A DNA stretch of 25,963 nucleotides, from NCBI GenBank assembly GCA_029559475.1, contig JAKQBN010000059.1, positions 1 to 25,963 of the forward strand. The letters are read 5' to 3'. The position numbers and the translations under genes were made by a program. The notes below the pieces were generated by a model. It had not been told where the DNA came from. It ran no database searches and saw nothing but the letters and a program-made list of their open reading frames with translations. The DNA comes from a bacterium. Its GTDB lineage: Bacteria > UBA4055. How positions within the stretch are numbered: the stretch's first letter is position 1; the number at the start of each line of letters is the position of its first letter. Below are positions 13,841 to 23,430 of this stretch, piece after piece.

Positions 13841-16363
13841 TCAGTTGCCGTACGGGTCGATGAGCCCGGCTTCGGATAATTTTCCCGTCTTGATTTTGTT
13901 TATCGGATATCTGTAGTAATCTTCTTCATCAATGTCGAAAATATATTTGAATATCTCGGACATTTTTACAGACGAGCCCTCTACGAATTTAATTCCCACA
14001 ATAATATTGTCCCCATCAAATTCGAGTTTTTCAACATAGGGAACAAGGTCGATCTCCTTTTCCTTTTCATGCTGCATACGCTTGAAAAGAAGTTTCTTTT
14101 TCGCTCTGAATTTAAGGATCATTTCCGTAAAAAACTCTGCTGCGTCATCGGGAATGATCACCAGATACTCGTTGTAATCTATAAAACTCATAAGCGGAGT
14201 GAATTTCCCGGTCAGTTTTTTGACCGAAACGAACTCTGTGATGTTGCTGAAAACTTTGCGCATGTCTTCCTCAATATTCCCTGCGTAATTATCCTTAAAA
14301 CCCATATCCGCGAATTCGCAGTCGGACGTGAACCCGAAGGGGAGAGGATGCGAAAAGCTGATCACCGGAAGCGGATGGTAGCCTCTGGAATAAGCTATCG
14401 GAATGTCGTGGATGAAAAGTTCCCTTTCAATATAAGCGCTCAAATTACGCTGGGTAACAAATCTGGAGGATTCAAGCCGTCTGAATTTGACTCTGTAACG
14501 TATATCAGCTTTCGGTACTGGGTTCGAATTATGAACTTCAGGTTCGGAATATCTATCGACCAGAGCTTTCATTCCTTTAGTTTTAACCTTTTTGGCGAGA
14601 AGAGATCTGCAGTTGAATTTTTTTTCGATTCCGCATTTTGAACAGACTTCCCTGCAGTATCTTGTAAGCGATTCGTTCTCCGCTTTTTTCCATTCGCTTT
14701 TCAAAAAATCCTTACTAACTCCGATATCTATAAAATCCCAAGGAAAAGTCTCATTTATACTTCTTTGCGACAGGTATTCTGATATATCGATCTTTTCTTT
14801 TTCGAAGATCTTCAACCACAAGGCAAAATCGAAGTTTTCCGACCATGCGTCAAAAAGAGCTCCTTCTTTATGAGCGGCAAGTATCGCTTTCGACAGCTTT
14901 CTGTCGCCTCTTGAAAATATCGCTTCGAGAACGGATACTTCCGGATCGCGCCATGTCATTCTCACATTCGGATTTCTTATCTTAGACAGAAGTATGCCGA
15001 TCCTTTCCTTGAACACGTTCAGCGGAAGCTGTTCAGACCACTGGAAAGGCGTATGCGGTTTAGGGTTGAAAGGGGAGACCGAAACGTTGATATTTACTCT
15101 ACCGTAGGAATTGCTGTATCTTCCTATCTCGTTTATCATTTCCGCCATTTCGAGAATATCTTCGTTCGTTTCAAAAGGCAGTCCGATCATATAATAAAGC
15201 TTTATGTTCTTCCAGCCGAGTTTCAAGATGATGGACATTACTTCGATTATTGATGTAATATCGATAGGTTTGTTGATGATCATTCTCATTCTTTCCGAAC
15301 CGGCTTCAGGCGCGAAAGTGAATGTGGTCTTTCTGCCCAGAGAGGCCATTACGGCTATTTCCTGAGTAAATGATTCTGCCCGCATCGACGGAAATGAAAG
15401 TTTAACACCTTTTTTGGAGCAGGTTTCGTAAAGAACTTCGAGTAAAGGTTCAATATTTGTGTAATCAGATGTGGAAAGAGAGAGTAATGAAACTTCGCGC
15501 CAGCCTGAGCTCGTTATCATCTTCGATGCCTGTCTTACAAGGTCTTCAATAGGTCTTTCTCTTAGCGGCCTGTAATAAAATCCTGCCTGACAGAACCTGC
15601 AGCCCCTGTTGCATCCCCTCATTATTTCGACGGAGACCCTGTCGTGGGTGATCTCCATTATAGGAACGACCGGATCGTCAGGATAGTTCTCAGGCTTAAG
15701 CTGAGCTACGGCTTTGATTATGCGTGTATTTTTATCAAGAAGCTCCGGAACATAGATACTTTCGATACCGGAAATCTTTTTCAGAAGGGATTTTCTTGTT
15801 TTGACTTTCTGTACGCACGTTTTATAATTATCGATCAGTTCAAGCAGCTTTTCTTCTCCGTCACCGATAAGGAACAAGTCGAAGAAATCCGCTACAGGCT
15901 CGGGATTGATGGCATTTATTCCGCCGCCGAGAATCATAGGTTTCATTCCCTTTCTGTCCTTCGAAAGGGCGGGTATTCCGCTTAACTCAAGGATCTCGAG
16001 GATGTTGGTAAAACAAAGTTCATAGGGTAGAGTTATGCCGACGAAATCGAAATCGGAGAGAGGAGTTCTCGTCTCCAGACTGAATAAAGGTATATTTTTG
16101 CTTTTTAAAAGTGCGCATGCGTCTTTATCCGGAATGAATGCCCTTTCGCAGACTATATCTTCTCTCTTATTTAGAATATGGTAAAGGATGTGAAATCCTT
16201 TGTAAGACATTCCGATCTCATACTTATCCGGATAGATCAGTACGATGCTCGTTTTCCCGCTGTGATCTTTCACGATGCTGTTTTTTTCAGCGCCGGAATA
16301 TCGGAGAGGCATTTTTACGAAAGGGAGGAACTCGGTTTCGATAAGTTCCGAAAGAGGGTTCAT
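13841..16363 (-). CDS. B12-binding-type radical SAM protein with DUF2344 tail (TIGR03960/TIGR03936)
   Basis: 840 residues with three parts. Residues 40-180 form a cobalamin-binding-like domain ('YPDKYEIGMSYKGFHILYHI', 'PMILGGGINAINPEPVADFF'). Residues 240-480 are the radical SAM core, with the iron-sulfur motif C251-xxx-C255-xx-C258 in 'RGCNRGCRFCQAGF'. From about 619 to the end is the DUF2344 domain ('SRFVTQRNLSAYIERELF', 'AYSRGYHPLPVISFSHPLPF'). A further cysteine cluster (570, 574, 577, 585) sits in the linker. Full-length fusions of this kind are often encoded near ribosomal or cell-envelope genes; their reaction is unknown. The start at 16363 is 8 bp after the epimerase stop. No truncation is seen. 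Confidence 0.9.
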   Translation of the reverse strand: MNPLSELIETEFLPFVKMPLRYSGAEKNSIVKDHSGKTSIVLIYPDKYEIGMSYKGFHILYHILNKREDIVCERAFIPDKDACALLKSKNIPLFSLETRTPLSDFDFVGITLPYELCFTNILEILELSGIPALSKDRKGMKPMILGGGINAINPEPVADFFDLFLIGDGEEKLLELIDNYKTCVQKVKTRKSLLKKISGIESIYVPELLDKNTRIIKAVAQLKPENYPDDPVVPIMEITHDRVSVEIMRGCNRGCRFCQAGFYYRPLRERPIEDLVRQASKMITSSGWREVSLLSLSTSDYTNIEPLLEVLYETCSKKGVKLSFPSMRAESFTQEIAVMASLGRKTTFTFAPEAGSERMRMIINKPIDITSIIEVMSIILKLGWKNIKLYYMIGLPFETNEDILEMAEMINEIGRYSNSYGRVNINVSVSPFNPKPHTPFQWSEQLPLNVFKERIGILLSKIRNPNVRMTWRDPEVSVLEAIFSRGDRKLSKAILAAHKEGALFDAWSENFDFALWLKIFEKEKIDISEYLSQRSINETFPWDFIDIGVSKDFLKSEWKKAENESLTRYCREVCSKCGIEKKFNCRSLLAKKVKTKGMKALVDRYSEPEVHNSNPVPKADIRYRVKFRRLESSRFVTQRNLSAYIERELFIHDIPIAYSRGYHPLPVISFSHPLPFGFTSDCEFADMGFKDNYAGNIEEDMRKVFSNITEFVSVKKLTGKFTPLMSFIDYNEYLVIIPDDAAEFFTEMILKFRAKKKLLFKRMQHEKEKEIDLVPYVEKLEFDGDNIIVGIKFVEGSSVKMSEIFKYIFDIDEEDYYRYPINKIKTGKLSEAGLIDPYGN

Positions 16364-16371
16364 CAGACTTT

Positions 16372-17025
16372 TTATAATTCACCCCTCATGATCCTTACAG
16401 CCTGCGCCTTGTCGGGATGTTTAAAAAAATAATTACCTGAAACGAGGCAGTTAACGCCTGTATCGGTAAGCAGCCTGCAGGTCTTGTCGTTTACACCGCC
16501 GTCAACCTGAATAATAAAATCCTTTTTTAATCCAGATCCGTAACGTTTGTTGAAAAGATCGATCTTTTTAAGAACCGAAGGAATAAATTTCTGTCCTGAA
16601 AAACCCGGATTGACGGACATGAAAAGCACCATGTCGAGATTATCGATAACATAATCGAGAAAATCAATTTCTGTAGCGGGATTTATAGCTACAGCAGATT
16701 TTACTCCGAACGAACGGATAAACTGAAGCTGTCTGTGCAGATGCGGACATGTTTCAACATGAATTGATATCACATCTGCGCCGGCTTTTACGAATTCTTC
16801 TATATATTTTTCGGGGTTTTCGATCATAAGATGAACATCAATTGTTAAATCCGAAGCTTTACGGCAAAATTCAGCTATGAACGGACCGTATGTGATGTTC
16901 GGAACGAAATGGCCGTCCATAATATCAAGATGGAGCCAGTCAGCTCCGGATTCCTTAACGCTTTTTATTTCTTCGCCGAGCTTCAAAAAGTCGGCTGACA
17001 GAAGTGATGGAGCTATGTGTATCAT
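16372..17025 (-). CDS. rpe: Ribulose-phosphate 3-epimerase
   Basis: Interconverts D-ribulose 5-phosphate and D-xylulose 5-phosphate in the pentose phosphate pathway. 217 residues, the normal length, starting at ATG 17025 with a GGAG upstream; open frame further upstream lacks family similarity. TIM-barrel active-site residues are present: His32, Asp34 and Met36 in 'LHLDIMDGHFVPNITYGP', His65 in 'DVHLMIENP', 'MSVNPGFSGQKF' (136-147), and Asp175 in 'VDGGVN'. It lies second in the minus-strand operon, 19 bp after the barrel-protein gene and 8 bp before the radical SAM gene. The combination with envelope genes looks like operon linkage rather than a shared pathway. Confidence 0.95.
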   Translation of the reverse strand: MIHIAPSLLSADFLKLGEEIKSVKESGADWLHLDIMDGHFVPNITYGPFIAEFCRKASDLTIDVHLMIENPEKYIEEFVKAGADVISIHVETCPHLHRQLQFIRSFGVKSAVAINPATEIDFLDYVIDNLDMVLFMSVNPGFSGQKFIPSVLKKIDLFNKRYGSGLKKDFIIQVDGGVNDKTCRLLTDTGVNCLVSGNYFFKHPDKAQAVRIMRGEL

Positions 17026-17044
17026 ATTGTTATCTCCGTTTGAA

Positions 17045-20000
17045 TTAGAAATTTGCACCGAGGCTGAACATGTGCCAGGGGCGGGATGCGGTTGAATGAA
17101 AATCCCATGCCCACGAAACGTCATAACGCAGAATAAAATATCCTACGTTCATTCTGGTTCCGATGCCTGATGAAAAAAGGATGTCTTTCAGCCTGTGTTC
17201 TCCGTTGTTGAGACTTTCCGCTCCTTTGAAATCAACATTAGTCCAGGCGCTGCCTGCGTCAGAAAAAACGACACCGCTGATGTTACCCAGTGTCATCGGG
17301 AAAGGAAATCCGAGAACGAGATATCTGACGAACGGGTATCTGAACTCAGCGTTAACGAGAGCGTACCGGTTTCCTGATTCCTCAAGCAGCCTGTATCCCC
17401 TCATCGGATATGCTCTGGCTGAATAATATTTATCCACTAAAGATTCGAATTCGTATTCGGAATTATATTTATAGTTGAACCAGTTGGACATTCCGCCGAG
17501 ATAGAACTGCTGCGGCGTATTTCCTTCGCTTAATGCTCCTGACAGCCTTAATGCGAAAAGGTAGTCCCCTTTTATCCTAAAATAGCGCCTGTAATCCAGA
17601 GAGAATGTCGTGAACTCGATGGTTTCAGGTTCGTCACGCATTATATCATCCGTTTCCACCGCGTGAAGCAATTCAACTCTGGCTCTAGTTCCGTTCTCGG
17701 GGCCGTAATACCCCCATATCACGTTATCGTAAGAAAATCCCGCACCTGCACTAAAAAGGTTCTTTGAATTATTATGAGTATAATCCTCGATCCCTCCGTC
17801 CCAAACTTCATTTATCACGCTTTTCAGGCTCAGATATGAATCTATGCGTGTAAATCTGCTGAAAGGATATTGTGTAAGCAGATAAGCGCCGAGAAGCCTG
17901 TCCCTGTAAAATGAATCGGGCTCATCTTCAAGCTCATCCCAGATATAGTAATATACAACATCGTGGCTCAGGCCGATACCGAAATTGATCCTGTTCGCAA
18001 GGTAGTAATAATATAGAGCGGCGTTGGAGTTCTTTATATCCTGATTTAAGTCTGAAACTATCGTGAACTGATGATTTGCAAGGTAGTCGGAAAACTGAAT
18101 ATAGGTCGAACCGACGACTCCGTAACCGGTATAGTAACCTGCATTGACGGTAATAATATCGGGTGTGAATTTGGTTTCATACTGTTTAGGTTTTCTCAGC
18201 TCCTTTATCTGCTCCTCGGTTATGACCTCTTCAGCTTTTTGATCCAGCATTCCTTTGGAAAATCTGAATTTTCGGAGATCGGTCTTCGTATAATCGAACG
18301 TTGAATCTTTTTCTGTTGCGGTCTTAGAAAAATCGGTCTCCTCATACCATCTGACTGAAATAGGCTGCTGATTCGCGCTGATAGTCTTTTCCGCGTCTTC
18401 TATCATATAAATATCGTATCCCGCATTGAAAACTGCTGTAAATGCTATTTTGTTCGCATTATACGAAGCCTGTGAACATCCTGTCATAAAATTCGTGATA
18501 CCCGTAAAAGATTTTGAGTTAATATCTCGAATGTAAATGTTCCCTATTCCGGTAGAATCGGATATATAGCCTATTCTGGAATCGTCTATCCAGAAAGGAG
18601 AAGCTTCCTTTCCTTCTGAAGTTTCAGTAACGCGCGATACCGTATCTGTTTCTATGTCGAGAATGTAAACGTCGCTTATGTTCATATTACGGTTAAGTAT
18701 CTTATCAAGCGATTTTTCGTTAATACCCAAGTCAGATTCTCTGTCCGATAAGAACATGATCTTTTTGCCGTCCGGAGAGAATTTTGGTTCATTATCCGAA
18801 TAAATGTCATCCGTCAGTTTCGTGAGTTTCTCAGTTGATAATTCATAAAGATAAATATCGCTGAAACCGTTAATTATTCCGGTAAAGCAGATAAAATTTC
18901 CGTCTTTTGACCATTCCGGATAATAAAGCCCGTCAAGACCGAATTTGATCCTTTTCGTTCTTTTTCCCGTCTCAGCCTCGTAAATAAATAAAGCGTCCTG
19001 CTCGGAGCTTTTGGAAAAGAATGCGATTTGCCTGCTGTCGGGAGACCATGCGAAACCGGGTCTCAGCCAGTGGAATTCCTCGAAATCACCGGAGGATTGT
19101 CCGGATACGATTTTTTTTATTATCTCGCCGTCAAAAGTCCGCATTAAGTAGATGTCAAAATAATCGGATTTGTTGCTTAAGAAAACGAGTTTTTTGCCGT
19201 CGGGGCTTATTGAAGGGGAATTGTTTATCGAATTCCCGTATTCTTCATGATCCGAAAGCCTTGTCGCAATGTTACCGGGCTCATCTGTTTTTATCAGTGT
19301 ATCCCAATATTTTGTTTTGAGCCATCTGTGCCAGTTTTGTGAAAGTTCGTTGAAATCAGTTCCTATCGCATCCAGAAAAGCGTCTTCGGTAGATCTGATA
19401 ATATTAATTCCCCTGATTATTTCGCCTATCTTTTTGCTCCCGTAAGTATCAGCGACATATTTAAATAAAGCCTGTCCGCCTTTATATGCCATATAATTGT
19501 TCAGATAATATACATTGCCTATGTAATCGTTGTAGACAGCGTCCCTTATCGTCTGATCCGATTCGCTGTCCCATCCGCCTCTGCTTTCGTATTCGGCGAT
19601 GCCTTCTATGAACCACAACGGGAGATTCATTTTATTAATTCCGGAAACAATGGACTGATAGTTTCCCTTAAACAGCATCTGATTCATTACGGCATGAGTG
19701 AGTTCGTGATGAATAACGTGCCTGAAATCCTCCCAGTTGCCCTCATAAGGCACAACGACCCTGTTTTTAAAAAATTCTGTGAATCCTCCAACTGATTCTT
19801 CGGGAATTCCGCCCATGACATTCGTTTCTTCAAAATGATTGTGAGAATTATAAACAACAATATGAATTTTCGACCCGGGTTCGTACATCAGGTCCCTTTT
19901 CAAATAAGTAAGCGACTTTTCCGCCGTCTCCGCGCAATAATCAGCGAGAATATCTCCGCCCTGATAAAAATATATTCTGAAATGATCGGATTCTATGAAT

Positions 20001-20092
20001 CGCCATTCGAAATCGTGATACTGTACCTTGTTTTTACCGAAAGGGAAAAGCGCGGTTGCGATCAAAAATATTATCAGGACAGCTGTTCTCAT
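17045..20092 (-). CDS. Exported peptidase-MA / TolB-propeller / outer-membrane beta-barrel fusion
   Basis: 1015 residues from ATG 20092, where a signal peptide begins (MRTAVLIIFLIATALFPFG). Residues 25-265 form a gluzincin-like metallopeptidase domain: zinc motif H129-E-L-T-H133 in 'VIHHELTHAVMNQM', with third-ligand region 'LWFIEGIAEYESRGGW' (Glu163/Glu167). Residues about 290-620 are a TolB/WD40-like propeller, with repeats such as 'SISPDGKKLVFLSNKSDYFD', 'FAWSPDSRQIAFFS' and 'KFSPDGKKIMFLSDRES'. From about 680 the sequence is beta-strand rich with BamA/TamA-like phrases ('FYLGGMSNWF', 'RAYPMRGYRLLEESGNRYAL') and ends in 'FSLGANF', the C-terminal Phe used by outer-membrane barrels. It is probably surface- or periplasm-facing protease machinery anchored in the outer membrane. 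The protease target is unknown. Confidence 0.85.
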   Translation of the reverse strand: MRTAVLIIFLIATALFPFGKNKVQYHDFEWRFIESDHFRIYFYQGGDILADYCAETAEKSLTYLKRDLMYEPGSKIHIVVYNSHNHFEETNVMGGIPEESVGGFTEFFKNRVVVPYEGNWEDFRHVIHHELTHAVMNQMLFKGNYQSIVSGINKMNLPLWFIEGIAEYESRGGWDSESDQTIRDAVYNDYIGNVYYLNNYMAYKGGQALFKYVADTYGSKKIGEIIRGINIIRSTEDAFLDAIGTDFNELSQNWHRWLKTKYWDTLIKTDEPGNIATRLSDHEEYGNSINNSPSISPDGKKLVFLSNKSDYFDIYLMRTFDGEIIKKIVSGQSSGDFEEFHWLRPGFAWSPDSRQIAFFSKSSEQDALFIYEAETGKRTKRIKFGLDGLYYPEWSKDGNFICFTGIINGFSDIYLYELSTEKLTKLTDDIYSDNEPKFSPDGKKIMFLSDRESDLGINEKSLDKILNRNMNISDVYILDIETDTVSRVTETSEGKEASPFWIDDSRIGYISDSTGIGNIYIRDINSKSFTGITNFMTGCSQASYNANKIAFTAVFNAGYDIYMIEDAEKTISANQQPISVRWYEETDFSKTATEKDSTFDYTKTDLRKFRFSKGMLDQKAEEVITEEQIKELRKPKQYETKFTPDIITVNAGYYTGYGVVGSTYIQFSDYLANHQFTIVSDLNQDIKNSNAALYYYYLANRINFGIGLSHDVVYYYIWDELEDEPDSFYRDRLLGAYLLTQYPFSRFTRIDSYLSLKSVINEVWDGGIEDYTHNNSKNLFSAGAGFSYDNVIWGYYGPENGTRARVELLHAVETDDIMRDEPETIEFTTFSLDYRRYFRIKGDYLFALRLSGALSEGNTPQQFYLGGMSNWFNYKYNSEYEFESLVDKYYSARAYPMRGYRLLEESGNRYALVNAEFRYPFVRYLVLGFPFPMTLGNISGVVFSDAGSAWTNVDFKGAESLNNGEHRLKDILFSSGIGTRMNVGYFILRYDVSWAWDFHSTASRPWHMFSLGANF

Positions 20093-20104
20093 CTTTATCC
20101 GCCG

Positions 20105-20122
20105 TTCATAATTAGTTATGAA
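20105..20122. promoter_or_regulatory. Perfect 7-bp inverted repeat upstream of the barrel-protein gene
   Basis: TTCATAA, a 4-base loop TTAG, then TTATGAA. It lies 12-30 bases upstream of ATG 20092, in the leader of the minus-strand operon. It may be an operator or a weak hairpin near the ribosome site. AT-rich sequence makes chance plausible. Confidence 0.35.
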
Positions 20123-20177
20123 ATATATACAAAAAAAACGGTTATTGCGAAGATTTATATAAAAAAAATAATTCTTT

Positions 20178-20241
20178 TTGCAAATGACCAACTTTTAAGT
20201 ATATTAGAGTTATATTTTAAATAGAATTTTGTTTCCGGAGG
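20178..20241 (+). promoter_or_regulatory. Probable promoter and ribosome site of the kinase locus
   Basis: In the 155-bp divergent gap, TTGCAA (20178-20183) and TATATT (20200-20205), spaced 16 bp, form a plausible sigma-70-like promoter facing the kinase gene. CCGGAGG (20235-20241) gives a strong ribosome site before ATG 20248. The whole gap is very AT-rich, so the -35/-10 assignment is tentative; the Shine-Dalgarno is solid. Confidence 0.4.
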
Positions 20242-20247
20242 CGTTTT

Positions 20248-23200
20248 ATGAGATATTTTCTTGTTTTAATATACTTTATGTTCGGTATTTTGTATTCAGG
20301 TCAGACAATAAAGGTAGGCGCTTATGATAATCCGCCGAAGATATATATGGGCGAGAACGGACAGCTTACCGGATTCTGGTACGATATTACAATGCGTGTA
20401 GCCGAGAATGAGAACTGGAACATAGAGTGGGTTTACGGTTCATGGGACGAATGTCTTCACAGACTTGAGAGTAACGAAATAGACGTAATGGTAGATACCG
20501 GAGTTACACCGGCAAGACAGAAACTTTACATATTTAATGATGAAACGGTGTATCTGAGCTGGACGAAAATTTATAAAAATAGATCCGCTGATATTCAGAG
20601 CATACTTGATCTTGAAGGCAAAAATGTCGGCGGTCTGAAGAACAGCTTTGATCTTGAAGGTCCGGACGGATTAAAAAAAATAATTAAGGATTTTCAGATA
20701 AACGCTAATATATCTGAACTGAACAGCTATAAAGAAGTTTTCAGCTATATAGAGAAAGGAATTCTCGATGCCGGGATAGTTGATAAAGATTTCGGCAGCG
20801 ATAACGAACATAATTACCAGATAGAACCGACTTCAATAGTTCTGCAGCCTGCAAGAATGCAGTACGCATTCAGTATCAGCTCCGATCAGGCGTCTTTTCT
20901 GAAAAATAAATTCGATAGCAACTTAAAAGATCTAAAGTCCGATAAAAAATCGGCCTATTACGCGGCTATGGACAATTTCTTTAACAAAAAAACAAAAAAA
21001 GATTTAGAGTTCCCTCTATGGCTTAAACTACTGTTTTACTCTACAGGAGCTTTGATTCTGGTCCTTGTTATAGGATCAATTATAATGAGAAGCGAGATAA
21101 AAAGGAAAACGAGAAATCTTCTGGAAGAGATCATCAGCAGAGAAAAGACGGAAACAGAACTGAAAGCGAGCGAAGAAAAATTCAGAGGGCTGATCGAATT
21201 CGCCGCAGACGGTATCCTAATAGGTTCTCACAAAGGAATTATTACTGACGCTAATGAGTCGATCTGTGTATTGTTCGGTATGGAACGAGAAAAGATCATC
21301 GGAACTCACATAAGCAATATGCCTTTCACCGAAGAAAGCATTAAAGCCTCTCCGCTAAGGTTCGATCTTTTAAATCAGGGTAAGTCTGTTTTGAGTGAGA
21401 GAGTTATCAAAAGAAAAGACGGTTCTGAAATAATCATCGAGATGATGACGAAAATGATGGCAGACGGCACTTATCAGTCAATATACAGAGATATAACTGA
21501 AAGAAAAAAAACTGAGAATGATTTAAAAGAGAGCGAGGAAAAATACAGGCTTCTTGTTGAAAATCAGAATGACCTTGTAGTTAAAACTACTGTAGATAAT
21601 AAGTATTTATACGTTAGCCCGAGTTACTGCAGAGTGTTCGGAAAATCAGAAGCTGAACTTCTAGGAGAAGAATTCACGCCTCTAGTCCATAAAGATGATA
21701 TTGCAAAAACTTTGGAAGAAATGAAAAATCTTCTTAAACCGCCTTATTCATGCTATTTGGAACAACGGGCTCTTGCGGCTGACGGATGGAGATGGTTCGG
21801 GTGGTCAGATAAAGCAGTTCTGGATGAAAACGGTAAAGTAAAAGAAATAATAGGTGTGGGAAGGGATATTACGGAAAAATACGAATTCATCAATAGAATT
21901 CAGGAACAGGAAAAAATAATCAAATCTTTAAGTGACAATATACCTAATTGCATTGTGTTCCAGTTAGATACCGGATTGAATGGGGAAAAACGTGATTTCA
22001 CTTATATCAGCGCAGCTGTGGAAGAATTGTACGGTTATACACAGGTGCAGGTTCTGAAAGATTCGTCGCTTATTTTTTCTCTGATACATCCCGAAGACGC
22101 TCAGAGTATGGCTGTTTTAGGTAAGGAAGCTGCAGAGAGGATGACCCCTTTATACTGCGAAGTCCGAGTAATCATGCCTTCAGGTGAAGTAAGATGGAAA
22201 CTGCTATCATCATCACCGAGGCTTTTAGACAACGGACATAAAATTTGGGACGGAATAGACATAGACATTACCGATAAAAAGAATGCCGAGCTTGCGTTAA
22301 AAGACAGCGAAGAGAAATTCAGAACTCTGTACGAAGAATCTAACGATGCGATCTACCTGATGGAAGGAGATACTTTTATAGACTGTAATCCGAGCGCGGT
22401 AAGAATTTTCGGATGCGACAATAAAACTGACTTGATAGGTCACAAGCCCACCGATTTTTCACCGGATTCTCAACCGGACGGCAGTCTGTCGACTGAGTCA
22501 GCAATAGCTCATATAAATCAAGCGCTTGCAGGAAATCACCAGAGATTCTACTGGAAACACTGCAGAAAGGATAGGATTGCTTTTGATGCTGAAGTATCGC
22601 TCGACAGACTTATTATCAAAGGGAAGACATACCTGCAGGCTATAGTAATAGATATCACATACAGGATCGAAGCTGAAAATCAGTCTAAAAAAATGAATGA
22701 GATACTTGAACAGAAAGTTCAGGACAGAACGGCTCAGCTGAAACTGGCTAATCAGGAATTAGAGTCTTTCAGTTATTCGGTTTCTCATGACCTTAGAGCC
22801 CCCGTCAGACATATAATGGGTTTTACGGAATTATTAAAAAAGGAATTTTTGGAAGAGCAAAACGGCAAGATCGAGGATCATCTGGATAAAATTATTCTTT
22901 CTGCAACAAAAATGGAGGAGCTGATCGACGATCTTCTGAATTTCTCCAGGACCAGTACGAGAGAACTGAACAGGGAAAAGATCGATATGAACAGGATAGT
23001 AAAAGATGCTGTTAAAGAAGTTACGCATAATAGTTATACTTTCAGTATCGAATGGAAAATCGGGGATCTTCCTCAAGTTCAGGCTGACAGGAATCTGATG
23101 CAGTCGGTCTGGATGAATTTGATCGACAATGCGATTAAATATACTAAGAAAATCGAAAAGCCATTGATCGAGATAGGGTTTTCAGACCGGGGAAAAGAAT

Positions 23201-23421
23201 ATGAATTTTTTATCAAAGACAACGGCGTCGGATTCGATATAGAATATTCGCACAAATTATTCGGAGTGTTCCAGAGACTTCATCTGGAAAAAGATTATCC
23301 GGGTACAGGAATAGGACTGGCGAATGTAAAAAGAATAATCGTAAGGCACGGAGGCTCGGTCAGAGGTGAGAGTGACGGAAAGACAGGCGCTGCTTTTTAT
23401 TTTACATTACCAAAAAACTGA
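20248..23421 (+). CDS. Transmembrane sensor histidine kinase: solute-binding sensor, four PAS domains
   Basis: 1057 residues. A signal peptide (1-18) leads into a periplasmic amino-acid-binding-type domain (SBP_bac_3, about 20-250: 'IKVGAYDNPPKIYMGENGQL', 'NEIDVMVDTGVTPARQKLYI'), as in BvgS-like sensors. One membrane helix follows at 257-280. The cytosolic part has PAS1 (305-418), PAS2 (428-545), PAS3 (550-677), PAS4 (685-805), a coiled coil, HisKA with phospho-acceptor His847 in 'SYSVSHDLRAPVRH', and an HATPase_c end with the N box 'NLIDNAIKY', 'DNGVGFD' and 'GTGIGLAN'. No receiver domain is attached; the response regulator is two genes downstream. The extracellular ligand is unknown, probably a small metabolite. 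It is 9 bp ahead of a shorter related kinase gene. Confidence 0.93.
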   Translation: MRYFLVLIYFMFGILYSGQTIKVGAYDNPPKIYMGENGQLTGFWYDITMRVAENENWNIEWVYGSWDECLHRLESNEIDVMVDTGVTPARQKLYIFNDETVYLSWTKIYKNRSADIQSILDLEGKNVGGLKNSFDLEGPDGLKKIIKDFQINANISELNSYKEVFSYIEKGILDAGIVDKDFGSDNEHNYQIEPTSIVLQPARMQYAFSISSDQASFLKNKFDSNLKDLKSDKKSAYYAAMDNFFNKKTKKDLEFPLWLKLLFYSTGALILVLVIGSIIMRSEIKRKTRNLLEEIISREKTETELKASEEKFRGLIEFAADGILIGSHKGIITDANESICVLFGMEREKIIGTHISNMPFTEESIKASPLRFDLLNQGKSVLSERVIKRKDGSEIIIEMMTKMMADGTYQSIYRDITERKKTENDLKESEEKYRLLVENQNDLVVKTTVDNKYLYVSPSYCRVFGKSEAELLGEEFTPLVHKDDIAKTLEEMKNLLKPPYSCYLEQRALAADGWRWFGWSDKAVLDENGKVKEIIGVGRDITEKYEFINRIQEQEKIIKSLSDNIPNCIVFQLDTGLNGEKRDFTYISAAVEELYGYTQVQVLKDSSLIFSLIHPEDAQSMAVLGKEAAERMTPLYCEVRVIMPSGEVRWKLLSSSPRLLDNGHKIWDGIDIDITDKKNAELALKDSEEKFRTLYEESNDAIYLMEGDTFIDCNPSAVRIFGCDNKTDLIGHKPTDFSPDSQPDGSLSTESAIAHINQALAGNHQRFYWKHCRKDRIAFDAEVSLDRLIIKGKTYLQAIVIDITYRIEAENQSKKMNEILEQKVQDRTAQLKLANQELESFSYSVSHDLRAPVRHIMGFTELLKKEFLEEQNGKIEDHLDKIILSATKMEELIDDLLNFSRTSTRELNREKIDMNRIVKDAVKEVTHNSYTFSIEWKIGDLPQVQADRNLMQSVWMNLIDNAIKYTKKIEKPLIEIGFSDRGKEYEFFIKDNGVGFDIEYSHKLFGVFQRLHLEKDYPGTGIGLANVKRIIVRHGGSVRGESDGKTGAAFYFTLPKN

Positions 23422-23430
23422 GGGAATATA

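Noticed and set aside
14069-14641. 190-codon open frame on the plus strand
   Set aside because: Antisense to the radical SAM/DUF2344 gene, no family features; an out-of-frame shadow, as are the other long antisense frames.
17026-17124. N-terminal extension of the epimerase
   Set aside because: The extra 33 codons read back into the barrel-protein gene; ATG 17025 has a ribosome site and matches the family's first residues.
20093-20191. 33-residue N-terminal extension of the barrel protein
   Set aside because: It would precede a standard signal peptide, and its codons come from AT-rich promoter DNA.
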